Assembly: GCA_013036995.1 (NCBI GenBank)
Contig: JAAOXG010000010.1
Location: forward strand, 90,679 to 154,678
Length of the DNA: 64,000 bases
Reading direction: 5' to 3'
Source of the DNA: Lacrimispora defluvii
Lineage (GTDB): Bacteria; Bacillota; Clostridia; Lachnospirales; Lachnospiraceae
The translations under genes and the position numbers were made by a program. Of this stretch, positions 1-9,385 are shown piece after piece; positions within the stretch are counted from its first letter, which is position 1, and each line of letters opens with the position of its first letter. The notes beneath the pieces were generated by a model that did no database searches, was not told the origin of the DNA, and saw only the letters and a program-made list of their open reading frames with translations.

Positions 1-1799
1 TGTCACTGAGCAGTAAATTTACATTGCTGATTCTTGGTGTATTAATGGTGCCCATTGGAATTTTTATTCTGCTGTTTTTCCATAATATGGAAGCGTCCTT
101 ATACAAGGATGGACAAACACAGATGATTTATGAACTGGATAAAAGCTGCCAGAATGCGGAGCAGATTGCAGTAAACTGTAAATTATCCTCTGAGATTATT
201 GTAAATAATGAATCCATCAATGATTTCTTAAATCAGATTGCGTCCGATAAAAAATTCAGTTTTATGGACATTCTGGACTTTTATGGGAAAGAGATCAGCG
301 GAGTGCAGAAGATTGTCAAAAGCAATCCCTATATTTATAAGCTGAGAATATTTGTCAACTCCAATACCGTGAAGGAGATTATTCCCCTTCTCTACAAAGA
401 AGATAAAATTGCTGACTTAAAATGGGGCAAAGACGGGGTACCGCCTACAGGAACCTGGTGTTTTGATTATGAGGACGCTTTGGGTCAGGCGGATGATCCA
501 GATCATATTCCCAGAATTGCTTCCCTCATAACAAGGCTTAATGATTACCGGTACGGACGGTATGGCATTGTGGAATCTGCGGTAACCATGGAAAATATGT
601 TTCCTGATCTCTATCATTCAACCATGACAGACAGAACCTGTTTTATCGATTCGTCTGGCATCCTATACAGCAGTCAACAGCTTTCCCCCCTTTGGGAAAA
701 GCAAAAAGAAGATATGATGGATTTTATACATAGCCTGGAAGAATCAGATTCGCTTATAAACGGTGCAGTCAGCAAAAGGACAAGAATTGGGGGAGAAGAG
801 GTTCTAGCCGGCTGTGTGAAAATTAAATCCATTCAGGGATACTTAATCCGGATTGTCTCCACGAAAAATGAAAAAATGGCGCTTCGTACTTCCAAATTAC
901 AGTTTTCTCTTCTATGGATTATGATTCTCATCGTGCTGTTTTTATTTTCCAATAAGCAGGTAACCCATATATTAAGGCAGTTTTTCGAGATCTACGATAC
1001 GGTTTATCAGGTACAGAAGGGGGATTTAAAGGTAAGAGTAAAGAATATGAGCCGGGATGAATTCGGAGAACTGGGAATTGAGCTGAATACCATGCTGGAC
1101 CGGATACAGAAGCTGATGGATGAAACCCTGCACCGTGAGCTGCTTGTGAAAGATGCGCAGATTAAGGCATTGCAGAATCAGATCAATAATCATTTTATTT
1201 ACAATGTATTGGAATCAATAAAAATGATGGCGGAAATTGATGAAAAATATGAGATTGCAGATACTGTGGCTTCCTTTGGTGAGCTTTTGCGTTACAGCAT
1301 GCGGTGGAAATCAGGCTACGTTATGGTGGAGGCAGAAATTGATCAGATCCGGAATTACCTTGCGCTGGTTAATTTGTGGTATGACGATGAAATTGGATTA
1401 AGCATGGAGATACCACAGGAAATTCTGTGTCAGGAAATACCCAAGATGTCACTGCAGCCCATTGTTGAGAATGCAATCGGCCACGGGATGAGGGAATTTA
1501 CAGAAGATACCTGCATCTATATGAAAGGAGAGATCATTGAAGATATCTGCTATATCCACATCACAGATTACGGGTGCGGGCTGGAAGAAGCAGAACTGGA
1601 AAAACTGCGCAAACGGCTAAGCGGAGAAATAGAAGATACATCCGGGCAGGAAAATGGAATTGGATTAAAGAATGTTCATGACAGGTTACAAATTGGGTTT
1701 GGTCCGGATTATGGAATCGTTATTGATTCCATAAAGCATGCTTTTACAGTAGTTACCGTAAAAATTCCATATCAGAAAAGAAAGAAGGGGATCACATGA
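1..1799 (+). CDS. Sensor histidine kinase, YesM-like (5' end at window edge)
   Basis: Membrane sensor kinase of the YesM (LytS/YesM) class, expected to phosphorylate the response regulator that follows with a 4-base overlap. The reading frame is open back to base 3; bases 1-2 are TG, so the true ATG could be the codon cut by the edge, or lie further upstream. TTG at 24 is only an internal candidate. Visible parts are an N-terminal membrane segment, a long extracellular sensor region, a second membrane segment (about residues 290-310 counted from base 24), HAMP, a His_kinase domain with the acceptor His at about 390, and an HATPase domain with the N box VENAIGHG and G motifs DYGCG and GIGLKNV. 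The His motif is NNHFIYN where the family usually has NPHFLYN. Ligand unknown; the adjacent importer suggests an oligosaccharide. Confidence 0.9.
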   Translation, partial: SLSSKFTLLILGVLMVPIGIFILLFFHNMEASLYKDGQTQMIYELDKSCQNAEQIAVNCKLSSEIIVNNESINDFLNQIASDKKFSFMDILDFYGKEISGVQKIVKSNPYIYKLRIFVNSNTVKEIIPLLYKEDKIADLKWGKDGVPPTGTWCFDYEDALGQADDPDHIPRIASLITRLNDYRYGRYGIVESAVTMENMFPDLYHSTMTDRTCFIDSSGILYSSQQLSPLWEKQKEDMMDFIHSLEESDSLINGAVSKRTRIGGEEVLAGCVKIKSIQGYLIRIVSTKNEKMALRTSKLQFSLLWIMILIVLFLFSNKQVTHILRQFFEIYDTVYQVQKGDLKVRVKNMSRDEFGELGIELNTMLDRIQKLMDETLHRELLVKDAQIKALQNQINNHFIYNVLESIKMMAEIDEKYEIADTVASFGELLRYSMRWKSGYVMVEAEIDQIRNYLALVNLWYDDEIGLSMEIPQEILCQEIPKMSLQPIVENAIGHGMREFTEDTCIYMKGEIIEDICYIHITDYGCGLEEAELEKLRKRLSGEIEDTSGQENGIGLKNVHDRLQIGFGPDYGIVIDSIKHAFTVVTVKIPYQKRKKGIT

Positions 1800-3265
1800 A
1801 TCATGTGCTGATAGCAGAAGATTGTAAAATTATAAGAAAAGGAATCTCTGCCATGATTGCGCGGTGTCAGGTTCCAATTAACCAGATTATAGAATGTAAA
1901 AATGGTCTGGAGGCACTGGAGATTATCCGGAACATGCCCATTGATGTTCTCATTACAGATATTCGTATGCCGGATATGGATGGAATCACGTTGGTAAAAG
2001 AACTTCAAAAAAGCCAGTACATACCAAGAATTGTTGCAATCAGCGGATATGACGATTTTTCCTGCGCTGTTGATTTACTAAGATGTGGAGCCAGGGAATA
2101 TCTGCTAAAGCCAGTGAAGCGGGAAGAACTGAATTCAATTATGATGAAGCTGGAGGAGGAGATACAGAAGGAGCAGTCTGAAAAACGTGCAAAGAGGGCG
2201 TTGTGTTACAGCCAGATAAGGCGAATTCTTTTATCTGAAAATATTACGAGAGAAGAGATGAAAGAGGCTGAGGGGTTAAACTGGTTCAATGAGGAACCTT
2301 ATACAGTAGTAATAAGCAGCAGGACTCTTAATGAGGCGGATGATACACGGATATTTACGTTTCCTGATGTAGAGGGGTGCCAGGTGACATTAATGGCAGA
2401 AAAAGAAGTGAAAGATTTTATTTTAAACAGGAGAGGCAGCTCAGACTATGGAGTCAGCGATCCCTTTCAGGGACTTTTCAATTTAAGAAAAGCGTATGAA
2501 GAGGCCAGACAGCGGAGGATCCGTGGCTTTTGTATGCAGGAAAGAGAAGGGATAACCAGTCAAAACTGTCTGATGCCCCAAAATGAAATTGAGTGCTTTG
2601 TTCAACGGATCGGAACACAGAAAAACAGTAAAAACGAAGCGTTTCTTCTGGAACTTGCAGACAGAGTGAAAAAAGGAGAAGTGGAAGGATTACAGTTTCA
2701 GGATTTTATGTGTCACATTATTATGAGAGTCAGAGAATTTTACGGCAGAATCCTGGCAGAGGAAGAGATATCTTTGGAGAATCTCTGCCATATGCTTGAA
2801 TTTAACAACATTGATGAGTACTGTACGGAAATCAGGCGGGTGTTTTCCTGCATCAACGAACGGGTGCTTCGTGAAAATGATGATTATAAAAGCCGCTTAA
2901 AGGTGGAAGAGGCACTGGCCTATATGAATGAGAATTATTCCAGAAATATTAACATGGCCATGGTCTCCAATCACGTATCCATGAATTATACTGTATTTTC
3001 CATTGCTTTTAAGGAATATACCGGCGATAACTTTGTCAATTATTTACGAAAGATCCGTATGAATGAAGCAAAGCGTCTCCTGGCAGAAACTGATTATAAA
3101 ATCGGCGAAATCGGACAGATGACAGGATATGAAGATCCCAAGCATTTTATGAAGTCGTTTAAGTGGGTGGCTGGTATCACTCCCAGTGAGTTTCGAAAAA
3201 ATTTAAGAGTGAAGGATGGGAAAACTGAAAATATTACACCAAAAACGAAATTAGTATCATTTTAA
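1796..3265 (+). CDS. AraC-type response regulator, YesN-like
   Basis: DNA-binding response regulator paired with the preceding kinase. The start overlaps the kinase stop as ATGA, so the two are probably translationally coupled. The receiver domain covers about residues 1-120, with the phospho-acceptor D55 in ITDIRMPD and Lys in LLKPVKRE. A long linker of about 240 residues follows. The C terminus is a pair of AraC-type helix-turn-helix motifs (about 370-475) with the typical GYEDPKHFMKSFKW second helix. At 489 residues it is normal for the YesN class. It probably activates the ABC importer and glycosidase genes downstream, which start 88 bases later in the same direction; this is inference from position. 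Confidence 0.92.
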   Translation: MNHVLIAEDCKIIRKGISAMIARCQVPINQIIECKNGLEALEIIRNMPIDVLITDIRMPDMDGITLVKELQKSQYIPRIVAISGYDDFSCAVDLLRCGAREYLLKPVKREELNSIMMKLEEEIQKEQSEKRAKRALCYSQIRRILLSENITREEMKEAEGLNWFNEEPYTVVISSRTLNEADDTRIFTFPDVEGCQVTLMAEKEVKDFILNRRGSSDYGVSDPFQGLFNLRKAYEEARQRRIRGFCMQEREGITSQNCLMPQNEIECFVQRIGTQKNSKNEAFLLELADRVKKGEVEGLQFQDFMCHIIMRVREFYGRILAEEEISLENLCHMLEFNNIDEYCTEIRRVFSCINERVLRENDDYKSRLKVEEALAYMNENYSRNINMAMVSNHVSMNYTVFSIAFKEYTGDNFVNYLRKIRMNEAKRLLAETDYKIGEIGQMTGYEDPKHFMKSFKWVAGITPSEFRKNLRVKDGKTENITPKTKLVSF

Positions 3266-3353
3266 TTAAACCTTTTAACATTTACAATAGAATTGTAGCA
3301 GATAATTGCCCCAGGTTAAAAGATCTGGGAGATCATTGGGCGGAGGTTTATGA

Positions 3354-5231
3354 ATGAGAAAGAGACTTAACAAGTGGACTGCGCTGCTTACTGTTGGCGC
3401 AATGACAATGACCCTTCTTTCCGGATGCCAGAAAGCAGCATCCACGGATGGAACCGGGCAGACAAGCAAGGCTGAGGAGACAACACAGACTACTGCACAG
3501 ACGACAACGGCGGAAGAAAAAAAGGATTCGGCAGATGCCGGTTCCACACCAAGGAATGAAACTCTTTATTTCAACGGACAGCAGTGGGGGACAATCAATG
3601 ACTGGAATCCGTTAAGCTCTAATTCAAACAATGCAATGGCAATCACACAGAACGACAATGCAAGGGTGATTGTATATGAGACGCTTTTTATGTATAACAT
3701 GCTGGACGGAAAACTTTACGGACTTTTAGGAAAGGATTATTCCTGGAACGATGGACAGACAGAGCTGACCATAACCTTAAACCCGGATGCCAAATGGAGT
3801 GATCAGACTCCGGTTACTGCACAGGATGTTGCTTACACCTTTGACTGCCATAAAAAATACGCTTCTGCACAGGGCAGTGATTATTCCAATTACATTGATT
3901 CAGTTGTAGCAAAGGACGATCATACCGTAATATTTAAGGCAAAGCTGGATGACAAAGGTCTTCCGGTGAATCCCTTAAAGGTTGTGGAATATGTACCGAA
4001 AATTTATGTTATGCAGAAGGCCTACCTCCAAAAAGTGGAACAGCGTAATGGCAACGATGCAGACAAAATCAAGCAGGACCGTATGGACGATTTCGTCGCT
4101 TCCGGACCTTATAAATCCTATTACAATGACGACCAGAAAGTTGTTTTTGTAAGAGATGATAATTATTGGGGAAAAGCACTGTGGGGAAAGCTTCCCGCAC
4201 CAAAATATATCACCCATGTAATTTATGAGAATAATGCCGCAGGAGATACTGCGTTTAAATCTGGAGAGGTTGATGTTTCCCAGCAGTTCATTACCAATGT
4301 GCAGAAACTTTGGGAACAGGACGGTCTGCCAATCTCTACCTATATTGATGAGGCACCTTACGGCGTCTGTGCCACCATGCCAACCGCTTTCTTTAATGTG
4401 GAGAAACCAGGACTTGACCGGAAAGAAGTAAGAAAAGCCATTGCCATGGCAGTTGATTATGATCAGATCATCGCTTCCGCCATGTCCAATCAGTCGCCAA
4501 GTTTTAAAGATGTGCCACGTTCCATTATGAACCCTACTTCCGGGGAACAGGCGCTGGTGAATCAGGAGGCGTTAAAGGATTATCAGTTTACAGGCAATGA
4601 TGTGGAAGGAGCGAAGGCACTCTTAGACAAGGCTGGTATTGTGGATAAAGATGGAGACGGAATCCGTGAAATTGACGGCAAGAATCTTACCTTTAAGGCC
4701 GAATGTCCGGATGGCTGGACGGACTGGAATGCATCTTTGGAAATCGTCGCAGCAGCAGGAAGCAAAATCGGAATCGGAATTGAGACTTATTTCCCGGATG
4801 CCAATACCTTCTATGACGATATGACGACCAGGAAGTTTGATATCTGTATGTGGAATCCGCCTGCAGCTTCTGTTGCAAACCCATGGGGCAGAGCTATGGC
4901 CTTTATGTCCACCGATTATGCCAATCTTAAGGTAAACTGGACCGGCAACTACGGCGGTTATATCAATGAGGATGCAAACAATCTGTTAAAGAAGATCCCG
5001 TTAGAGACCAATAAAGATACACTGAAAGAGTATTATACGGAACTGAGCAGGATTTACTTAGATGAGGTTCCTTCCTTCTCCCTGATGTACAGACCGATGC
5101 TGTTTCACGCTGTGAATGAAAGTGTATGGACCGGATTCCCACAGCTTGATGATGGTGACAACATTCCTCCAACAGACTGTACCGATGGTTACGGAATCGC
5201 AGCTCTTTATAAACTGGTAAATGTAAAATAA
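3354..5231 (+). CDS. ABC importer substrate-binding lipoprotein, family 5 (DppA/OppA-like)
   Basis: Extracellular solute-binding protein of the peptide/opine/nickel/oligosaccharide (PepT) ABC family. The signal peptide ends in the lipobox LLSGC, giving a lipid-anchored Cys at residue 25. A low-complexity Thr/Glu/Ala linker follows, then the SBP_bac_5 fold (for example [16 protein letters not shown] and the later [14 protein letters not shown]). The ATG at 3354 follows GGCGGAGG. It is the first gene of a five-gene transporter (binding protein, two permeases, two ATPases). Family 5 proteins bind peptides or oligosaccharides; the two glycosidases immediately downstream argue for beta-linked oligosaccharides here, which is inference. 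Confidence 0.9.
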   Translation: MRKRLNKWTALLTVGAMTMTLLSGCQKAASTDGTGQTSKAEETTQTTAQTTTAEEKKDSADAGSTPRNETLYFNGQQWGTINDWNPLSSNSNNAMAITQNDNARVIVYETLFMYNMLDGKLYGLLGKDYSWNDGQTELTITLNPDAKWSDQTPVTAQDVAYTFDCHKKYASAQGSDYSNYIDSVVAKDDHTVIFKAKLDDKGLPVNPLKVVEYVPKIYVMQKAYLQKVEQRNGNDADKIKQDRMDDFVASGPYKSYYNDDQKVVFVRDDNYWGKALWGKLPAPKYITHVIYENNAAGDTAFKSGEVDVSQQFITNVQKLWEQDGLPISTYIDEAPYGVCATMPTAFFNVEKPGLDRKEVRKAIAMAVDYDQIIASAMSNQSPSFKDVPRSIMNPTSGEQALVNQEALKDYQFTGNDVEGAKALLDKAGIVDKDGDGIREIDGKNLTFKAECPDGWTDWNASLEIVAAAGSKIGIGIETYFPDANTFYDDMTTRKFDICMWNPPAASVANPWGRAMAFMSTDYANLKVNWTGNYGGYINEDANNLLKKIPLETNKDTLKEYYTELSRIYLDEVPSFSLMYRPMLFHAVNESVWTGFPQLDDGDNIPPTDCTDGYGIAALYKLVNVK

Positions 5232-5259
5232 GAGGAATTACAAAAGGGGTGAGACTTTG

Positions 5260-6261
5260 ATGGGATATAAAAAATATTATACCAATAAAATCATCTGGTA
5301 TCTGATAACTCTGGTAATTGCTGTGGTGCTGAACTTCATTCTGCCCAGACTGATGCCAGGTGATCCGGTCTCAGCCATTGCGGCCAGGGCGGTAGACGGC
5401 ATGACCGATTCTACCGCAATCCAGGCCGTATATGAGGACTATGCGGAAAAATTCGGTGTCAACCTGCCTATGAGCACTCAGTTTCTTATTTTCATAAAGA
5501 ATGCTTTGAGAGGGGATTTTGGAGTTTCCTTCAGCCAGTATCCCAGAACCGTTGGGAATATTATTGCTTCCTCCGTGTGGTGGACCGTCTGTCTTCAGCT
5601 TCCTGCAATTTTGCTTGGCTGGATTCTTGGTAATGTCCTTGGAGCGGTTTCTGCCTATAAAAAAGGTATATTTGATAAAGGAATTCTTCCTGTATTTTTA
5701 TTTATGAGCAATGTACCGGCTTTTGGCATGGCGACTGTTCTTCTTTATGTATTTTCACTGAAGCTGGGTCTGGCTCCTTCCAGCGGAGGCTATGGTTTTG
5801 ATTTGATTCCCAGCGCAAGCATTACATTTTTCCGTTCTGTTCTGGCTCATTACCAGCTTCCATTCTGGTCTGTTGTTCTCATAACGGTTGGTGGTCAGGC
5901 GATCGGAATGCGTTCCATGTCTATCTATGAATTAAATGCAGATTACGTAAAATACAGCCGCTTTATGGGGATTAAAGACAGAAAAATTGTGGGATATGTA
6001 TTTCGAAATGCCATGCTTCCCCAGATCACAGGTCTGGCCATGTCCATTGGAACCATGATCGGAGGGGCGCTGGTTGCGGAAATTATCTTCAGTTATCCTG
6101 GCCTTGGAACCACACTGCTGGCTGCTGTCAAAGGAAGGGATTACCCCTTAATATCTGCCTGTACACTGATTATTACAATCATGGTATTACTGGCTAATTT
6201 ATTTGTAGAGCTGATTTACGGTGTCATTGATCCCAGGATCAAGGCAGCACAGCAGGATTAG
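5260..6261 (+). CDS. ABC importer permease, DppB/OppB type
   Basis: Inner-membrane permease of the PepT ABC family. It has an N-terminal membrane segment followed by the conserved RLMPGDPV region, and five further hydrophobic segments. The cytoplasmic EAA-type loop (about residues 225-260) contains [19 protein letters not shown] at 5257 directly precedes ATG at 5260; the ATG is chosen because it sits about 8 bases after AAAGGGGTG. The gene lies 28 bases after the binding-protein gene and 11 bases before the second permease, so all are read as one operon. Confidence 0.9.
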   Translation: MGYKKYYTNKIIWYLITLVIAVVLNFILPRLMPGDPVSAIAARAVDGMTDSTAIQAVYEDYAEKFGVNLPMSTQFLIFIKNALRGDFGVSFSQYPRTVGNIIASSVWWTVCLQLPAILLGWILGNVLGAVSAYKKGIFDKGILPVFLFMSNVPAFGMATVLLYVFSLKLGLAPSSGGYGFDLIPSASITFFRSVLAHYQLPFWSVVLITVGGQAIGMRSMSIYELNADYVKYSRFMGIKDRKIVGYVFRNAMLPQITGLAMSIGTMIGGALVAEIIFSYPGLGTTLLAAVKGRDYPLISACTLIITIMVLLANLFVELIYGVIDPRIKAAQQD

Positions 6262-6272
6262 GAGGGCGAGTG

Positions 6273-7523
6273 ATGAAAAACCAGATCAGACAGATTTTCC
6301 ATTCCCCTAAATTTACAGTGGGATTTATCATATTTGCGGCATTGCTTGTGTTAACCGTTTTTTATCCTTTGATTGTGACCAATGATCCTTTGGAGATGGT
6401 TGGGCAGGGGAACTTTTTTAAGCCGGGAACCTATATTTCAGTCTCGGAAGCGGTGAATACAAATCCATATACCTTAAATTTAAATGCGTCCTCCAGCAGG
6501 CTTGAGCAGAATTTAAGCATGGAGGAACGTATGGCCATGGCTGACTGGCTTAATCAGTTTGCAGGCCTTTCTTCAAAGGAGATGGATGTAACGGATGCCG
6601 GGGAGCTTGTTTCACTTTGGAAAGACCATTATGATTCTGCCAGTGAGCAAAAAGGTCTTATCGCCGCCAGAAAAAAGTATTTCAGCCGTCTTGACAAAAA
6701 GATTACAGGACTGCTTGAGGACAGAGATGTTCTTCTGGCAGAAAAGAATCAGGAGACGGGGGAGGTATCGGTTAAAAAGACCATACCCTCCACCTCTTAT
6801 GTCAATGTTAAGGATGTGGGAAGCAGACGGGTATTCATACTGGGGACAGATAATTTCGGACGTGATGTACTGACAGAGCTGGTGGCAGCGATTAAAACCT
6901 CTTTAAAAATAGGATTTATTGCAGGACTGATTGCCACAACCATTGGGCTTTCTCTGGGACTGGTTGCCGGGTATCTGGGGGGAGTTATCGATGACTTTAT
7001 TTTGTTTATCACCAATCTGTTTACTGTTATTCCCAGCTTTATTCTTCTGATTCTCATTTCCTACAGCATTGGTAAAAATGCCAGAGGGGTGATGATGGTG
7101 GCAATTATTATCGGACTTACCTCATGGACCTGGACTACCAGATCGGTTCGTTCCCAGGTGATTTCTCTTCGAAACAGAGATCACGTGAATCTGTCGAAGC
7201 TTTCCGGGCACAGTCTGTTTCGGATTATTCTGACTGATATTCTTCCATACATAGCATCTTACGTTGTAATGGCTCTGATTTTACAGATTTCCTCCGGGAT
7301 TCTTGCGGAAGCGCAGTTATCTATGATCGGACTTGGCCCTGCGACAACCACGGTATCCACTCTTGGCCTTATGATGAACTGGGCGATGTCTTACAGTGCA
7401 CATTTAAATGGGGACTGGTGGGCTTATTTTCCTGTCATCATTTCCATCGCACTGATTTCATTTTCCTTAAATCTGATGAATACGGGCCTGGATCAGATAT
7501 TTAATCCGCAGTTAAGAGAGTGA
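6273..7523 (+). CDS. ABC importer permease, DppC/OppC type, with long periplasmic insert
   Basis: Second permease of the PepT importer. The C-terminal half is the usual BPD_transp_1 domain, with LGTDNFGRDVLTEL just before the core helices and the EAA loop LRNRDHVNLSKLSG. At about 416 residues it is longer than the roughly 300 usual for DppC. The extra length is a hydrophilic, charged insert of about 140 residues between the first membrane segment and the core, expected outside the cell. Some oligosaccharide-type members of the family have such inserts. GTG at 6270 and ATG at 6273 both follow GGAGGGCG; ATG is preferred. Confidence 0.9.
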   Translation: MKNQIRQIFHSPKFTVGFIIFAALLVLTVFYPLIVTNDPLEMVGQGNFFKPGTYISVSEAVNTNPYTLNLNASSSRLEQNLSMEERMAMADWLNQFAGLSSKEMDVTDAGELVSLWKDHYDSASEQKGLIAARKKYFSRLDKKITGLLEDRDVLLAEKNQETGEVSVKKTIPSTSYVNVKDVGSRRVFILGTDNFGRDVLTELVAAIKTSLKIGFIAGLIATTIGLSLGLVAGYLGGVIDDFILFITNLFTVIPSFILLILISYSIGKNARGVMMVAIIIGLTSWTWTTRSVRSQVISLRNRDHVNLSKLSGHSLFRIILTDILPYIASYVVMALILQISSGILAEAQLSMIGLGPATTTVSTLGLMMNWAMSYSAHLNGDWWAYFPVIISIALISFSLNLMNTGLDQIFNPQLRE

Positions 7524-7535
7524 GGAGGATAAAAA

Positions 7536-8543
7536 GTGGGAAAGACAATGCTGGAAGTGGATCACTTAAAAACGAAATATATTACCAGATTTGGGGAAAA
7601 TGTCTTTGCAGTTGACGGAATATCGCTTAAAATTGAAGAAGGGAAATCTCTTGGAATCGCAGGGGAATCAGGCTGCGGAAAATCTACACTGGCACTGAGT
7701 CTGATGGGGTATTATTTTGCACCCCTTCACTATCAGAGCGGGACCATAAAGGTGGATGGAGTGGATATTACCGGTATGAAGCCGGATGAGATCCGTAAAA
7801 AAATACTTGGCAATGAGATTGCTTATATCCCTCAGGCTGCCATGAATGCCTTAAACCCCACACAGAAGATTATTTCTTTTATCGAAGATGTCATAAGGGC
7901 CCATGACCCTGGTGCTTCAAAAAAGGAGATTTATGATCTTGCAAGGGAGCGGTTTGAAATACTGGGACTGCCGGAAAGCGTCTTAAAGAAACATGCAGTG
8001 GAACTGTCCGGAGGCATGAGGCAAAGGACAGTCATTGCCATATCCACGATTTTATCACCTAAAGTACTGATTGCAGATGAACCTTCCTCTGCTCTTGATG
8101 TGACTTCCCAGAAGATGGTAATCAAGATGCTCCGGAACTTAATGGAAAAGGGCTTTATTAAATCTATGATATTCATTACCCATGAGCTTCCTCTTCTTTA
8201 TAATGTGACGGATGAGATTATGGTGATGTATGCGGGGCAGATCGTGGAGCATGCTACTGCGAAGGAGATGGTTTTTGATCCTCTCCACCCATATTCCAAA
8301 GGCCTGATGGGTTCCATCCTGGTTCCGGAGAAGGGGGCAAGAGATGCCAAGCTGACTGCCATACCTGGTACTCCGCCTAATTTAAAAAACCCACCAAAAG
8401 GCTGCCGGTTTGCTGATCGCTGCCGTTATGCCAAGCCTGCCTGTATGCTTCACCCAATTGCGGAAAGCCGCCTGGATGACGGCCGGATGTACCGCTGCTA
8501 TCTGGAAGAAAAGGAATTAAGGGAGGTATATCAGGATGAGTGA
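7536..8543 (+). CDS. ABC importer ATPase, DppD type
   Basis: Cytoplasmic ATPase subunit of the PepT importer. Walker A is GESGCGKST, the signature is ELSGGMRQR, Walker B is [12 protein letters not shown], and the H loop is FITHEL. The C-terminal oligopeptide-transporter extension carries the Cys-containing [13 protein letters not shown] segment typical of DppD/OppD. It starts at GTG after TGAGGAGG, 12 bases from the permease stop, and overlaps the next ATPase gene by 8 bases. It pairs with that subunit to form the heterodimeric motor. Confidence 0.92.
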   Translation: MGKTMLEVDHLKTKYITRFGENVFAVDGISLKIEEGKSLGIAGESGCGKSTLALSLMGYYFAPLHYQSGTIKVDGVDITGMKPDEIRKKILGNEIAYIPQAAMNALNPTQKIISFIEDVIRAHDPGASKKEIYDLARERFEILGLPESVLKKHAVELSGGMRQRTVIAISTILSPKVLIADEPSSALDVTSQKMVIKMLRNLMEKGFIKSMIFITHELPLLYNVTDEIMVMYAGQIVEHATAKEMVFDPLHPYSKGLMGSILVPEKGARDAKLTAIPGTPPNLKNPPKGCRFADRCRYAKPACMLHPIAESRLDDGRMYRCYLEEKELREVYQDE

Positions 8544-9363
8544 AGAAAAAAAGCCAGTAAAGAACAGTTCCTGTTTAAGCGGAACTGGTGTGACAAAGAT
8601 CTTTGGAATGGGGAAAGAAAAAACAGTGGCAGTGGATCATGTGGATTTCCAGTTCCGGGAAGGTGAGATTGTATCGATCGTGGGTGAGAGCGGTTCGGGG
8701 AAGACAACTCTTTCTAAGATGCTGTTGGGATTAATCAGTGTCACAGAAGGGGAAATCTGTTTTCAGGGAAAGCCACGTGATATTAAAGGCTATCATAAGA
8801 AGAAAGAGTATTGGAAGGGAATTCAGGCGATTTTTCAGGACCCGTTTTCCTCCTTTAATGTATTTTATAAAATTGATCAGGTGCTTTTGGACTGCATCAA
8901 AATGAGAGGCGGCGCCAGACTTCCTTATGAGAAAAAGGTGGAGATGATGACGGAAGCCTGCCGTTTTGTTAATCTTAAATTTGAAGAGCTGACAAACAAA
9001 TACCCCTTTGAGCTTTCCGGAGGTCAGATGCAGCGGCTGATGATTGCAAGGATCTTTCTTTTAAAGCCGGCGATTCTGCTGGCAGATGAGCCCACCTCCA
9101 TGATTGATGCCTGTTCCAGAGCCACCATACTGGATATGCTGTTAAAGCTGAGAGATGAGACCAACATGACCATTATTTTCATCACTCATGATATCGGGCT
9201 TGCTTTTTACATTTCTGATTCCATCTACATAATGGAACATGGAAAATTTGTGGAATCAGGAACTGCAGAAGCTGTGATTCTAAATCCCAAGGCGGCATAT
9301 ACAAAGCGCCTCATTAATGATGTACCCAAAATTCATGAAGAGTGGGACTTATCGACGGTCTGA
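8536..9363 (+). CDS. ABC importer ATPase, DppF type
   Basis: Second ATPase subunit of the PepT importer, with Walker [10 protein letters not shown], signature ELSGGQMQR, Walker [10 protein letters not shown] and H loop FITHDI. The usual SALD after Walker B is SMID here. The start lies inside the end of the dppD-type gene (8-base overlap), which indicates translational coupling. At 275 residues it is shorter than many DppF proteins and has little of the C-terminal extension. The beta-mannosidase gene follows after about 20 bases, consistent with one long transcript. Confidence 0.9.
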   Translation: MSEEKKPVKNSSCLSGTGVTKIFGMGKEKTVAVDHVDFQFREGEIVSIVGESGSGKTTLSKMLLGLISVTEGEICFQGKPRDIKGYHKKKEYWKGIQAIFQDPFSSFNVFYKIDQVLLDCIKMRGGARLPYEKKVEMMTEACRFVNLKFEELTNKYPFELSGGQMQRLMIARIFLLKPAILLADEPTSMIDACSRATILDMLLKLRDETNMTIIFITHDIGLAFYISDSIYIMEHGKFVESGTAEAVILNPKAAYTKRLINDVPKIHEEWDLSTV

Positions 9364-9385
9364 CTGGGGATTGGAAGGAGAATGT